The notes below the pieces were generated by a model that was not told where the DNA came from, did not search any database, and was given only the letters and a program-made list of their open reading frames with translations. From JAEUJM01 sp041908445 (lineage in GTDB: Bacteria; Actinomycetota; Acidimicrobiia; Acidimicrobiales; DATDAH01): a stretch of 64,000 bases of DNA. How positions within the stretch are numbered: position 1 is the first letter of the stretch; the number at the start of each line of letters is the position of its first letter. The stretch covers positions 1 through 64,000 of the forward strand of contig JAYRFK010000134.1 in NCBI GenBank assembly GCA_041908445.1, read 5' to 3'. The position numbers were made by a program, and so were the translations under genes. Positions 34,442 through 42,941 of this stretch are shown piece after piece.

Positions 34442-36324
34442 CCCCCACCCAGGGCACCGTGGCCGCCGGCGTCGCCGTGGACCTGCACGCAGGGCGGCGG
34501 CCGACCGTCGGCGACGGGCTGCTGCGCGAGCTCGGCGACGCCACCGTGCTGGCCGCCGCCGACGTGCGCACCGCGCTCGCCCTCGTCGACCTCGCCGGCG
34601 GACTGGCCACCGACCCCGACGGCCACGTCGCCCTCGCGGCGGCGCTGGCGGTGCGGGCCGTGCGCCTCGGCCACGTGTTCGCCGACCTCGCCACCGCCCC
34701 GGCCACGGTCGTGCCGGAGGACGAGGAGGTCGCCGTCGACCTCGGCGCCCTCGACTGGCCCGCCCCCGACGCCTGGGGCGCCGCCGTCGCCGCCCACCCC
34801 CTCACCGCCGTGGGCCCCGACGGCCCCGCCGATCGCCCCCTGCGCCTCGACGGCACCCGCCTCTACCTCGACCGCTACTGGCGCCACGAGCAGGCCATCA
34901 CCGCCGACCTCCTCGCCCGCGCCGGCGGCGCCCCGCCCCCCGTCGACGAGGCCGCCCTGGCCGACGGCCTGGCCCGCCTCTTCCCGCCCCCGACCGGCGG
35001 TCCGGCGCACGACGACGGGGGCGACGACCGGCAGCGGGTGGCGGCGGCCACCGCGGTCGAGCACCGCTTCTCCGTCGTCGCCGGCGGGCCCGGCACCGGC
35101 AAGACCACGACGGTGGCCCGCCTGCTCGCCCTCCTCCACGAGCAGGCCGCCGCCCTGGGCCAGCCCCCGCCCCGGGTGGCGCTCGCCGCCCCGACGGGCA
35201 AGGCCGCGGCCCGCCTCGGCGAGGCGGTGCAGGCCGAGGCCCGCCGCCTCGACACCAGCGAGCCGGTGCGGGCGGCGCTGCTGGCCACGCCCACGTCGAC
35301 GCTGCACCGCCTGCTCGGCTGGCGGCCCGACAACCACAGCCGGTTCCGCCACGACCGGTCGAACCAGCTCCCCCACAACGTGGTGATCGTCGACGAGTGC
35401 TCGATGGTCGGCCTCTCGCTCATGGCCCGGCTGCTCGACGCGGTGCGCCCCACCGCCCGCCTCGTCCTCGTCGGCGACCCCCGCCAGCTCGCCTCGGTCG
35501 AGGCCGGGGCCGTGCTCGGCGACATCGTGGCCTCGCCGCTGCCCGGCATCGTCGAGCTGCGCCGGGTCCACCGCTTCGGCGGGGGCATCGCCACGGTCGC
35601 CGCCGCCATCGAGTCGGGCGACACCGACGCCGTGGTCGACGCCCTGCGCGCTGCCGGCGACGACGTCACGTGGCTCGAGGTCGCGGCGGACGCCGACCCC
35701 ACCGCCGCCCCCGAGCTCGCCGCGATCCGTGGGGCGGTCGTCGAGACGGCCCGGTCGGTCGTCGCCGCCGCCACGGCCGGGGACGCGCCCGGCGCGCTCA
35801 CCGCGCTCAGCGAGATCCAGGTGCTCTGCGCCCACCGGCGGGGCCCGGCCGGCGCCACGAAGTGGCGCACCGAGATCGAGCGCTGGCTGCGCTCGACGAT
35901 CCCGGGCTACGGCGCCGGCGCCTGGTACCCGGGCCGGCCCCTCATCGTCACCGAGAACGACTACGCCCTCGGCGTGTTCAACGGCGACACCGGCGTGGTG
36001 GTCGACGTCGGCGACGGTCGCCTCCATGCCGTCTTCGAGCGCCGGGGCGAGCCCCTCCTCGTGCGGCCCACCCGGCTGGCCGCGGTCGACTCGCTCTACG
36101 CCATCACCATCCACAAGGCCCAGGGCTCGCAGTTCGGTCACGTCGTCGTGCGCCTGCCGCAGGCGGCGTCGCCCATCCTCACCCGCGAGCTGCTCTACAC
36201 CGCCGTCACCCGGGCCCAGCACCACCTCACCGTGCTCGGCACCGAGGACGCCGTGCGCGCCGCGGTGGCCCGCCCCGTCTCCCGGGCCAGCGGCCTCACC
36301 GACGCCCTCGCCGCGGGCGCCTGA
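34438..36324 (+). CDS. recD: Exodeoxyribonuclease V subunit alpha, RecD
   Basis: 628 aa SF1B 5'-3' helicase. Walker A GGPGTGKTTTVA lies near residues 217-228, motif Ia AAPTGKAAARLGEA, motif II VIVDECSMVGL near 318, VLVGDPRQLASVEAG, and the C-terminal UvrD-like YAITIHKAQGSQFGHVVV and LLYTAVTRAQHHLTVLG. The length matches classical RecBCD-associated RecD rather than the longer RecD2. ATG overlaps the recB stop (ATGA). The stop is immediately followed by a family B palindromic repeat. Confidence 0.93.
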   Translation: MTPTQGTVAAGVAVDLHAGRRPTVGDGLLRELGDATVLAAADVRTALALVDLAGGLATDPDGHVALAAALAVRAVRLGHVFADLATAPATVVPEDEEVAVDLGALDWPAPDAWGAAVAAHPLTAVGPDGPADRPLRLDGTRLYLDRYWRHEQAITADLLARAGGAPPPVDEAALADGLARLFPPPTGGPAHDDGGDDRQRVAAATAVEHRFSVVAGGPGTGKTTTVARLLALLHEQAAALGQPPPRVALAAPTGKAAARLGEAVQAEARRLDTSEPVRAALLATPTSTLHRLLGWRPDNHSRFRHDRSNQLPHNVVIVDECSMVGLSLMARLLDAVRPTARLVLVGDPRQLASVEAGAVLGDIVASPLPGIVELRRVHRFGGGIATVAAAIESGDTDAVVDALRAAGDDVTWLEVAADADPTAAPELAAIRGAVVETARSVVAAATAGDAPGALTALSEIQVLCAHRRGPAGATKWRTEIERWLRSTIPGYGAGAWYPGRPLIVTENDYALGVFNGDTGVVVDVGDGRLHAVFERRGEPLLVRPTRLAAVDSLYAITIHKAQGSQFGHVVVRLPQAASPILTRELLYTAVTRAQHHLTVLGTEDAVRAAVARPVSRASGLTDALAAGA

Positions 36325-36325
36325 T

Positions 36326-36378
36326 CGTTCCTCCAGCAGAAACGGAAGGTGGTACCGCTCGTTCCTGCTGGAGGAACG
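36326..36378. repeat. Long palindromic repeat, family B copy 2
   Basis: Perfect 14-base outer arms, CGTTCCTCCAGCAG (36326-36339) and its complement (36365-36378), enclose 25 bases containing AGGTGG. It sits between the convergent recD and ECF42 genes, directly after the recD stop, and matches the copy at 15261-15307 in outer stem, core and flanking GTCAG. Confidence 0.7.
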
Positions 36379-36382
36379 ACCG

Positions 36383-37576
36383 TCAGCCGGCGGGGGGTGG
36401 CGCCGCCAGCTCGGCCCGCCGTTGCTCCAGCCAGCGCCGCTCGGCGGCGTCCGGGGCGCGGGCGAGGGCCCGGTCGTAGGCGGCGACGGCCTCCTCGTGG
36501 CGGTCGAGGCGCCGCAGCAGCTCGGCCCGGGCGGTGTGGAGGTAGCGGTAGTCCTCGAGATCGGGGTCGAGCTCGTCGAGCAGGGCCAGGCCGGTGGCGG
36601 GCCCCTCCGCCTCGGCCACGGCGACCGCCCGGTTCAGCGCGACCACGGGCGAGCCGGTGAGGCGGACCAGCTCGGCGTAGAGCAGCGCGATCTGGCGCCA
36701 GTCGGTCGGGTCGTCGACGTGGAGCGAGGCGATGGCCGCCTGCAGGACGTACGGGCCGCGACCACCGAGCGCCAGCGCTCGGTCCAGGGCGGCGCGCCCC
36801 CGCTCGATCTCCTCGACGTCCCAGCGCGAGCGGTCCTGGTCGGCGAGGCGGACGAGCTCGCCGTCGAGCAGCCGCGCGTCACGCCGCGAGTCGTGCAGCA
36901 GCATCATGGCCAACAGCCCGAGGGGCTCCGGTTGCTCTGGCAGCAGCTCGACCAGGGCCCGCCCCAACCAGATCGCCTCGGCGGCCAGGTCGGTCCGCCC
37001 GCCGTAGCCCTCGTTGAAGATCAGGTAGACGACGGCGAGCACGGCCGCGAGGCGCTCGCCGAGGAGGTGGTCGGGCGGTACCCGGAACGGGATGCCGGCG
37101 ACCTTGATCTTGCGCTTGGCCCGCACCAGCCGCTGGGCCATCGTCGTCTCCGGCACCAGGAAGGCCCGGGCGATCTCCTCGGTGGTGAGCCCGCCCAGCG
37201 TGCGCAGCGTGAGCGCGACCTGGGCCTCGACCGAGAGGGCCGGGTGGCAGCAGGTGAACACGAGCTCCAGGCGCTCGTCGCGGTCGCTCGGCACGTCCAT
37301 GGTGTCCTCCACCGCCTCCCGGGTGGCCAGGAGGGGCACCTTCCGGGCCAGGGTCTGCTCGCGGCGGACGCGGTCGACCGCCCGGTTCCGGGCGGTCGCC
37401 ACCAGCCAGGCCCGGGGGTTGTCGGGCCAGCCGTCGCGGGGCCACCGCTCGGCGGCGATCGCGAACGCCTCCTGCGCGGCCTCCTCGGCGAGGTCGAAGT
37501 CGCCGAGGAAGCCGATCAGGGCGGCGAGCACGCGCCCCCACTCGTCGCGGAAGGTCTGCTCGAGGATCGCTACCAC
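36383..37576 (-). CDS. ECF42-type RNA polymerase sigma factor with C-terminal TPR-like extension
   Basis: 397 aa. Region sigma2 (residues 5-75; GDFDLAEEAAQEAFAIAAERW, WLVATARNRAVDRVRRE) and sigma4 (LTTEEIARAFLVPETTMAQRL near residue 130) are followed by a 230-residue helical extension (DUF6596/TPR-like, ERLAAVLAVVYLIFNEGYGG, and repeated ALDRALAL, AYDRALARAPD). This architecture with an adjacent DGPF/YCII gene defines group ECF42; the extension is needed for activity in studied members. GTG at 37576 overlaps the YCII gene by 7 bases. No anti-sigma factor is seen. Confidence 0.9.
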   Translation of the reverse strand: MVAILEQTFRDEWGRVLAALIGFLGDFDLAEEAAQEAFAIAAERWPRDGWPDNPRAWLVATARNRAVDRVRREQTLARKVPLLATREAVEDTMDVPSDRDERLELVFTCCHPALSVEAQVALTLRTLGGLTTEEIARAFLVPETTMAQRLVRAKRKIKVAGIPFRVPPDHLLGERLAAVLAVVYLIFNEGYGGRTDLAAEAIWLGRALVELLPEQPEPLGLLAMMLLHDSRRDARLLDGELVRLADQDRSRWDVEEIERGRAALDRALALGGRGPYVLQAAIASLHVDDPTDWRQIALLYAELVRLTGSPVVALNRAVAVAEAEGPATGLALLDELDPDLEDYRYLHTARAELLRRLDRHEEAVAAYDRALARAPDAAERRWLEQRRAELAAPPPAG

Positions 37577-37929
37577 TCCATGGTGGGACGCACCTCGACC
37601 GCGCCACCCAGCCGTGCCGCCGGGATGCGGGCGGCGAGCTCGATGGCGGCGTCGAGGTCCTCGGCCTCGTAGATCAGGTAGCCGTTCAGCGCCTCCTTGA
37701 CCTCGACGAAGGGGCCGTCGGTGACGAGGGTGCGGCCGTCCTCCACCCGAACCGTCGTGGCCGTCTCGGGGGGCTGCAGGCCGTTGCCGGGGGTCACCCC
37801 GGGCGTGGCGTTCACGGCGCCGTAGTCGGCGTAGACCTGCTGCTGCTCCTCCTCGGAGAGGGTGGCCCAGGCCTCCGGGTCGAGCGGCGTGGGGGTCGTG
37901 CCCTGGTGGATCAACAAGACGTACTTCAT
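37570..37929 (-). CDS. YCII/DGPF domain protein, ECF42 partner
   Basis: 119 aa. The family motif DGPF appears in TLVTDGPFVEVKEALNGY near residues 73-90, with the N-terminal strand KYVLLIHQG and the AEDLDAAIELAARIP helix. DGPF proteins have a ferredoxin-like fold and are encoded with, and controlled by, ECF42 sigma factors; their biochemical role is not established. ATG at 37929 with AGGAGG. A candidate ECF42 promoter lies 31-57 bases upstream. Translation is coupled to the sigma gene. Confidence 0.88.
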   Translation of the reverse strand: MKYVLLIHQGTTPTPLDPEAWATLSEEEQQQVYADYGAVNATPGVTPGNGLQPPETATTVRVEDGRTLVTDGPFVEVKEALNGYLIYEAEDLDAAIELAARIPAARLGGAVEVRPTMEW

Positions 37930-37959
37930 GGCTGCCTCCTGTGGGTTGGTCCCCTCCGA

Positions 37960-37986
37960 GACGAACGAGCACCGCCCGGATCGACA
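37960..37986 (-). promoter_or_regulatory. Candidate ECF42-dependent promoter
   Basis: TGTCGA (37986-37981), 17 bases, CGTC (37963-37960) on the minus strand. This agrees with the TGTCGA / CG(A/T)C elements that I recall for ECF42 targets, and would let the sigma factor drive its own DGPF-sigma operon. Confidence 0.55.
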
Positions 37987-38086
37987 GCCTCGCACCGAAT
38001 CCTCCGGTCGACCCGGTGTCGGGCACGGCGCGTCGTGGCATCCCGTGGCCCCTCCGGGCATGTCCCTCCACGGCCCGGCGCGGCGG

Positions 38087-38092
38087 TACCTT
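38087..38092 (+). promoter_or_regulatory. -10 hexamer TACCTT upstream of helicase gene
   Basis: TACCTT predicts a transcript start near 38099, 34 bases before the ATG at 38133. No clear Shine-Dalgarno follows. Confidence 0.35.
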
Positions 38093-38132
38093 GAGCGACC
38101 TTGCCCCGCCGAACCGAGCCCGCCGCCGCCGC

Positions 38133-39773
38133 ATGATCAGCCGCATCCGCCTGCGGCCCTGGCAGAAGGTGGCCCTCGAGAAGTTCCGGGCCAGCGAGGC
38201 GTCCGACTTCCTCACCGTCGCCACCCCCGGGGCCGGCAAGACCACCTTCGCCCTCACCGCCGCCCGCCACGTGCTGGCCGAGCACCCCGAGCGCCGGGTC
38301 ATCGTGGTGGCGCCGACCGCGCACCTCAAGGTGCAGTGGGAGCGGGCGGCGTCGCCGTTCGGCATCCACCTCGACCCGTCGTGGGCGGCCACCGACGGGC
38401 GCCTGCCGAGCGACATGCACGGCATCGTCACCACCTACCAGCAGGTCGCCAGCAGCGCCGCCGTGCTGCGGGGCCTCGCCGACCGGGCCTTCGTCATCTT
38501 CGACGAGATCCACCACGCCGGCGACGACCGGGCGTGGGGCGAGTCCATCCGGGCCGCGTTCGAGCCCGCCCCCCGGCGCCTGTGCATCTCGGGCACGCCG
38601 TTCCGCAGCGACACCCGGGCCATCCCCTTCGTCACCTACGTGGCCGACGAGGCCGTGCCCGACTTCGAGTACGGCTACAGCGACGCCCTGGCCGACCGCC
38701 GGGTCGTGCGCCCCGTCTACTTCCCCCGCACCGGCGGGCACATGGAGTGGACCGCGCCCGACGGCGCCATCCACGAGGCCACCTTCGACGACGCCCTCGA
38801 CCAGACCCTGTCGAGCCAGCGCCTGCGCACCGCCCTGTCGCTCGAGGGCGAGTGGCTCCCCACGGTGCTGCGCCAGGCCGTTTCCCAGCTCGACGCGGTG
38901 CGGGCCCACCAGCCCGACGCCGCCGGCCTCGTCATCGCCATCGACCAGGACCACGCCCGGGGGATCGCCGAGCTCCTGCGCACCCGCTTCGACCGCAACG
39001 CCACCGTGGTCACCTCCGACGACCCCGACGCCTCGGCCCGCATCGCCCGCTTCTCGGCGGCGAAGGACCCGTGGCTCGTGGCCGTGCGCATGGTCTCGGA
39101 GGGGGTCGACATCCCGCGGCTGCGGGTCGGCGTCTACGCCACGACCACCACGACCGAGCTGTTCTTCCGCCAGGCGGTGGGGCGCTTCGTGCGGTGGGTC
39201 CCGGGCGTCCCCGACCAGAAGGCGTACCTGTTCATCCCCGACGACCCCCGCCTGCGGGCGCGGGCGTTCCAGATCGCCGACCAGCGGCGCCACAGCCTGG
39301 CCAAGCGGGCCCTCGACCGCCCCGAGCGCGACCCCGCCGCGTTCGACACGGGCCTCGAGGAGCAGATGTCGCTGTTCGCGGCGCTCTCGGCCGTGGCCAC
39401 CGACCACCAGACCCACGCCCCGTTCGAGAGCGGCGACGACGTCGACGACGACCTCGACCCGGACGACGACCCCGCGCTGCTCGTCGACCTCGGCCCGCCC
39501 CCGCCGCTGGCCGGCGACCGCCGCTTCCTGGCCGACGCCCGTGCCGCCATCGGCGAGGACCCCGCCGCGGCGGCGAAGACCCGCAGCCAGGAGAAGAAGC
39601 GCCTCCGGGAGCGCAACGCCGAGATGGTGGCGCTGCTGGTCCGCAAGACGGGCCAGACCCACCCTCAGGTGAACGCCGAGCTCAACCGCCTGTCGGGCGT
39701 CGACCGGATCTCCGAGGCCACGGTCGCCCAGCTCGAGCGCCGCCTCCAGGTCGCCGAGCGCCTCGCCCGCTGA
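38133..39773 (+). CDS. DEAD/DEAH-box SF2 helicase (ResIII/XPB-like)
   Basis: 546 aa. LRPWQKVALEKF (Q-like motif), Walker A TPGAGKTTFAL (near residue 32), VVAPTAHLKVQW (Ia), FDEIHHAGDD (motif II, DEIHH) near residue 128, SGTPFRSDT (III), VRMVSEGVDIPRLRVGVY (V) and FRQAVGRFVR (VI) near 350 form a complete SF2 core. The C-terminus is charged, with an acidic DDDLDPDDDP stretch near 430 and a helical tail after 480. No nuclease or methylase domain accompanies it, so it is not an obvious restriction subunit. Role in DNA or RNA metabolism unknown; close to recBCD but separately transcribed. Confidence 0.87.
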   Translation: MISRIRLRPWQKVALEKFRASEASDFLTVATPGAGKTTFALTAARHVLAEHPERRVIVVAPTAHLKVQWERAASPFGIHLDPSWAATDGRLPSDMHGIVTTYQQVASSAAVLRGLADRAFVIFDEIHHAGDDRAWGESIRAAFEPAPRRLCISGTPFRSDTRAIPFVTYVADEAVPDFEYGYSDALADRRVVRPVYFPRTGGHMEWTAPDGAIHEATFDDALDQTLSSQRLRTALSLEGEWLPTVLRQAVSQLDAVRAHQPDAAGLVIAIDQDHARGIAELLRTRFDRNATVVTSDDPDASARIARFSAAKDPWLVAVRMVSEGVDIPRLRVGVYATTTTTELFFRQAVGRFVRWVPGVPDQKAYLFIPDDPRLRARAFQIADQRRHSLAKRALDRPERDPAAFDTGLEEQMSLFAALSAVATDHQTHAPFESGDDVDDDLDPDDDPALLVDLGPPPPLAGDRRFLADARAAIGEDPAAAAKTRSQEKKRLRERNAEMVALLVRKTGQTHPQVNAELNRLSGVDRISEATVAQLERRLQVAERLAR

Positions 39774-39815
39774 GCCCGCTGTGCCCGTCGGCCGGCCACG
39801 CGCCGCCGTGGGTGG

Positions 39816-40085
39816 TCAGCGGTCGCCGTCGTCCGGTCGCCGCCGCTGCGGCACGTCGTCGCGGTCGTAGCCGAGCGGACGGGCCTGGATCTTGTCGCGG
39901 CTGCGGGCGTCGAGCAGCGAGAGCAGGGCGAGCACCAGGTAGACCGCCCCGAGCACGACCGGCACCCACGCCCAGCCCTTGTCGCTCCAGGCCCAGCCGC
40001 TGGCGCCGTCGTACTTGTCGGCGAGCGGGTAGAGCGCGAAGCACACCAGGGCGAAGATGGCGAAGACGAGGGCGCGGCGGTCCAT
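39816..40085 (-). CDS. Small membrane protein downstream of PiT transporter
   Basis: 89 aa with two transmembrane helices (residues 5-22 and 40-60), an extracytoplasmic Trp-rich loop between, and a charged cytoplasmic tail. Its ATG overlaps the PiT gene stop by one base, so it is translated with the transporter. It could be a small accessory subunit of phosphate uptake; no homologous family recognised. Confidence 0.65.
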   Translation of the reverse strand: MDRRALVFAIFALVCFALYPLADKYDGASGWAWSDKGWAWVPVVLGAVYLVLALLSLLDARSRDKIQARPLGYDRDDVPQRRRPDDGDR

Positions 40086-41086
40086 CAGTTGAATCCCTGC
40101 ACGACGAGCATCGCGACGGCGGCGATGGCGAAGGCGCCTGGGATGGTGAGCACCCACGCCCACACGACCTGGCTGGCCACGCCCCAACGGACCGCCGACA
40201 GGCGCCGGGACGACCCGACGCCGACGATGGCGCCCGAGATGGTGTGGGTGGTCGACACCGGGATGCCCGCCGCCGAGGTGGCGAAGAGGGTGGCGGCGGC
40301 GGCGCTCTCGGCGGCCATGCCGCCGACCGGCTGGAGCTTGGTGATCTTCGAGCCCATCGTCTTCACGATCTTCCACCCGCCGAACATCGTGCCGAGCGCG
40401 ATGGCGGTGTGGGCCGAGAGCACGACCCAGGTCGGCACGCCCGAGTCCTCGGGCACGTGGTTGGAGGCGATCAGCACGGCGAGGATGATGCCCATCGTCT
40501 TCTGGGCGTCGTTGGCACCGTGGCCGAGGCTGAACGCCGCCGCCGACACCAGCTGACCCCGCCGGAAGCCCTTGTTCAGGCGGTCGACGTTGCGGTACCG
40601 GTGCGAGCTCCACATGATCACGATGGTCAGGATCATGCCGAGGGCGAGGCCGATCAGCGGCGAGAAGATGATGAAGAGGGCGATCTTCCAGAGGCCCGAC
40701 GACTCGAGTGAGCTCCAACCCGAGGCCAGCACCGCGGCGCCGGCCATGCCCCCCACGAGCGCGTGCGAGGAGCTGCTGGGCAGCCCGAGGCGCCACGTGA
40801 TGAGGTTCCAGCCCACCGCGCCGAGCAGGCCGGCGAACACCACCCCGATGGTCAACACCGACGGGTCCACCACCCCCTTGGCGATGGTCGCGGCGACCTT
40901 GGTGCCGAACACGAGGAACGCGGCGAAGTTGAAGAACGCCGCCCACGCCACCGCCACCCGGGGCGTGAGCACCCGCGTCGAGACGACCGTGGCGATGGAG
41001 TTGGCGGCGTCGTGGAAGCCGTTGACGAAGTCGAAGCCGAGCGCCACGGCGATGACGGCGATGACGGCGAGGTCCTGGGCGCTCAT
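40085..41086 (-). CDS. Inorganic phosphate transporter, PiT family
   Basis: 333 aa with about ten transmembrane helices. Both PiT signatures are present: GFDFVNGFHDAANSIAT near residue 17 and SLGHGANDAQKTMGII near residue 190, with the inverted-repeat partner STTHTISGAIVGVG near 275. PiT proteins are low-affinity, proton- or cation-coupled phosphate (metal-phosphate) importers. It follows the DUF47 gene after 42 bases and precedes a small membrane protein; DUF47-PiT pairs are common. A possible PHO box lies in front of the operon. Confidence 0.93.
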   Translation of the reverse strand: MSAQDLAVIAVIAVALGFDFVNGFHDAANSIATVVSTRVLTPRVAVAWAAFFNFAAFLVFGTKVAATIAKGVVDPSVLTIGVVFAGLLGAVGWNLITWRLGLPSSSSHALVGGMAGAAVLASGWSSLESSGLWKIALFIIFSPLIGLALGMILTIVIMWSSHRYRNVDRLNKGFRRGQLVSAAAFSLGHGANDAQKTMGIILAVLIASNHVPEDSGVPTWVVLSAHTAIALGTMFGGWKIVKTMGSKITKLQPVGGMAAESAAAATLFATSAAGIPVSTTHTISGAIVGVGSSRRLSAVRWGVASQVVWAWVLTIPGAFAIAAVAMLVVQGFN

Positions 41087-41128
41087 CGGGGGCGGGTCTC
41101 TCGCAGGCGAGGTCGGTGGATCAGCGGA

Positions 41129-41743
41129 TCAGGAGTGCTTGAGGACGATGCCCTCGACCACGTCGGAGATGTCCTCGATGGCGTTCATGGCCGCCTCCAT
41201 GGCCTCGATGAGGTCCTTCCAACGGATCACGTCCAAGGCTTCGAACTCTCCACTCAGCAGGCGGGCCATGGCCCGGTTGAACACGTCGTCGCCCTCGCTC
41301 TCGAGCCGGTCGATGGCGGCGAGGTGCGGGTCCATCTCCTTCATCGACTCGAGGCGGGCCATCAGCTCGGCCGCCTCGTCGGCCATCTTCACCATGAGCT
41401 GGCCCTGCTGGTGGAGCTCCTCGGGTACGGCCGAGGTCTTGGTCAACTCGATGCGCTGCGCGACCGCGAGCATGTCGTCGACGGCGTCGTCGAACTCCTC
41501 GGCGAGGCGGTGGATGTCCTCACGATCGAACGGGGTCACGAAGCTGGTGTGCAGACGATCGAGGATGGCGCCGGTGATGGCGTCGCCCTCCTTCTCGCAC
41601 TCCTGGACCTTGGCCAGCAGGCCCTCGTCGCCAGGCGAGTCGAAGAGCTCGACGAGGCGACGGGCGCACTGCGCGGTGTTGGCCGCGCTCTGCTGGAACA
41701 GGTCGAAGAACTTCTCGTCCGTGGGGAGCAGCCTGAACTTCAT
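41129..41743 (-). CDS. DUF47 (PhoU-like) phosphate transport accessory protein
   Basis: 204 aa all-helical protein of the DUF47/TIGR00153 family. QQSAANTAQCARRLVELF near residue 17, the PhoU-like acidic ECEKEGDAITGAIL and the paired RLESEGDDVFNRAMARL near residue 145 are typical metal-cluster-binding E(K)EGD motifs. These proteins regulate or couple to PiT transporters. ATG at 41743 with a GAGGA Shine-Dalgarno; it opens the operon. Direct repeats of GTTCACT lie just upstream. Confidence 0.88.
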   Translation of the reverse strand: MKFRLLPTDEKFFDLFQQSAANTAQCARRLVELFDSPGDEGLLAKVQECEKEGDAITGAILDRLHTSFVTPFDREDIHRLAEEFDDAVDDMLAVAQRIELTKTSAVPEELHQQGQLMVKMADEAAELMARLESMKEMDPHLAAIDRLESEGDDVFNRAMARLLSGEFEALDVIRWKDLIEAMEAAMNAIEDISDVVEGIVLKHS

Positions 41744-41759
41744 TCGCCCGTCCTCTGGC

Positions 41760-41781
41760 GTTCACTGGTCGTTCACTTCGT
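41760..41781 (+). promoter_or_regulatory. Candidate PHO box (direct repeats GTTCACT, 11-base period)
   Basis: GTTCACT at 41760-41766 and 41771-41777 are spaced exactly 11 bases apart, 17 bases upstream of the DUF47-PiT operon. Streptomyces PhoP binds 11-base direct units starting GTTCACC. Here the units are on the strand opposite to the gene. Confidence 0.4.
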
Positions 41782-41883
41782 GGTGCGGCAGGCAGTTTGG
41801 TCGTTCGCAACGGGGAAGGGAAACCGGCCCGGTCCCCACGCCCGTCTCGGCCGTCACCCCGCCGTCATCGACCGGCGGGACGG

Positions 41884-41889
41884 TAGGTT
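41884..41889 (+). promoter_or_regulatory. -10 hexamer TAGGTT upstream of aldo/keto reductase
   Basis: TAGGTT predicts a start near 41896 and an 18-base leader carrying GAGGAGG before the ATG at 41914. Confidence 0.4.
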
Positions 41890-41913
41890 GCCGCCGACCC
41901 CGAGGAGGCCTCC

Positions 41914-42891
41914 ATGGAGTACGTGAAGCTCGGCCGCACCGGCCTGACCGTGTCGAAGGTGTGCCTCGGTTGCATGAGCTACGGCGACCCGAACCGGGGC
42001 AACCACGCCTGGACCCTCGACGAGGACGCCAGCCGGCCGTTCCTCGCCCGGGCCCTCGACCTCGGCATCAACTTCTTCGACACGGCCAACGTGTACTCCG
42101 ACGGTTCGAGCGAGGAGATCGTCGGCAAGGCGCTGCTCGAGATGACGGGCCGGGACGAGCTCGTCATCGCCACCAAGGTGCACGGCCGGATGCGTCCGGG
42201 CGCGAACGGTGGTGGGCTCTCCCGCAAGCACATCATGAGCGAGATCGACGCCAGCCTGCGCCGCCTCGGCACCGACCACGTCGACCTCTACCAGATCCAC
42301 CGCTGGGATCCGAGGACCCCGATCGAGGAGACCCTCGAGGCGCTGCACGACGTGGTCAAGGCGGGCAAGGCCCGCTACATCGGCGCCTCGTCGATGTACG
42401 CCTGGCAGTTCGCCAAGGCCCTCTACCTCGCCGACCTCCACGGCTGGACCCGCTTCGTCTCGATGCAGGACCACTACAACCTGCTCCAGCGCGAGGAGGA
42501 GCGCGAGATGCTCCCGCTCTGCGCCGACCAGGGCGTCGGCGTGCTCCCGTGGAGCCCGTTGGCCCGGGGCAAGCTCACCCGCGAGTGGGACGACGCCACC
42601 ACCCGCTCGGAGACCGACGAGTTCGGCAAGACCCTCTACGACACCTCCGACTCCGACCGCTTCATCGCCGAGCGGGTCGCCGAGGTGGCCCGCGCCCGGG
42701 GCGTGCCCCGGGCCCAGGTGGCGCTCGCGTGGCACTTCGCCAAGCCCGTCGTGACCGCGCCGATCATCGGCGCCACGAAGCTCGAGCACCTCGACGACGC
42801 CGTCGCTGCGCTCGACCTGCACCTCAGCGAGGAGGAGGTCGGCCGCCTCGAGGAGCCGTACACCCCCCACCCCGTCGCCGGCTTCGCGTGA
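41914..42891 (+). CDS. Aldo/keto reductase
   Basis: 325 aa TIM-barrel NADPH-dependent reductase. The catalytic tetrad is visible: Asp and Tyr in FFDTANVYSDGSSEEI (residues ~49-57), Lys in LVIATKVHGRM (~84) and His in VDLYQIHRWDP (~125). The C-terminal cofactor segment is APIIGATKLEHLDDAV. The layout (LGLGCMSYG-type start, MLPLCADQGVGVLPWSPLARG) resembles AKR families acting on small aldehydes or ketones, such as YajO-like enzymes. ATG with GAGGAGG Shine-Dalgarno. Followed after 50 bases by an independently promoted Ddn-like gene. Confidence 0.92.
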   Translation: MEYVKLGRTGLTVSKVCLGCMSYGDPNRGNHAWTLDEDASRPFLARALDLGINFFDTANVYSDGSSEEIVGKALLEMTGRDELVIATKVHGRMRPGANGGGLSRKHIMSEIDASLRRLGTDHVDLYQIHRWDPRTPIEETLEALHDVVKAGKARYIGASSMYAWQFAKALYLADLHGWTRFVSMQDHYNLLQREEEREMLPLCADQGVGVLPWSPLARGKLTREWDDATTRSETDEFGKTLYDTSDSDRFIAERVAEVARARGVPRAQVALAWHFAKPVVTAPIIGATKLEHLDDAVAALDLHLSEEEVGRLEEPYTPHPVAGFA

Positions 42892-42928
42892 CGGGCGGCT
42901 CGTGACCATGGCCGCCCGGCGCCGGCGG

Positions 42929-42934
42929 TACGGT
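42929..42934 (+). promoter_or_regulatory. -10 hexamer TACGGT, leaderless start at 42942
   Basis: TACGGT, seven bases, ATG. Confidence 0.6.
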
Positions 42935-42941
42935 TCGGGGC

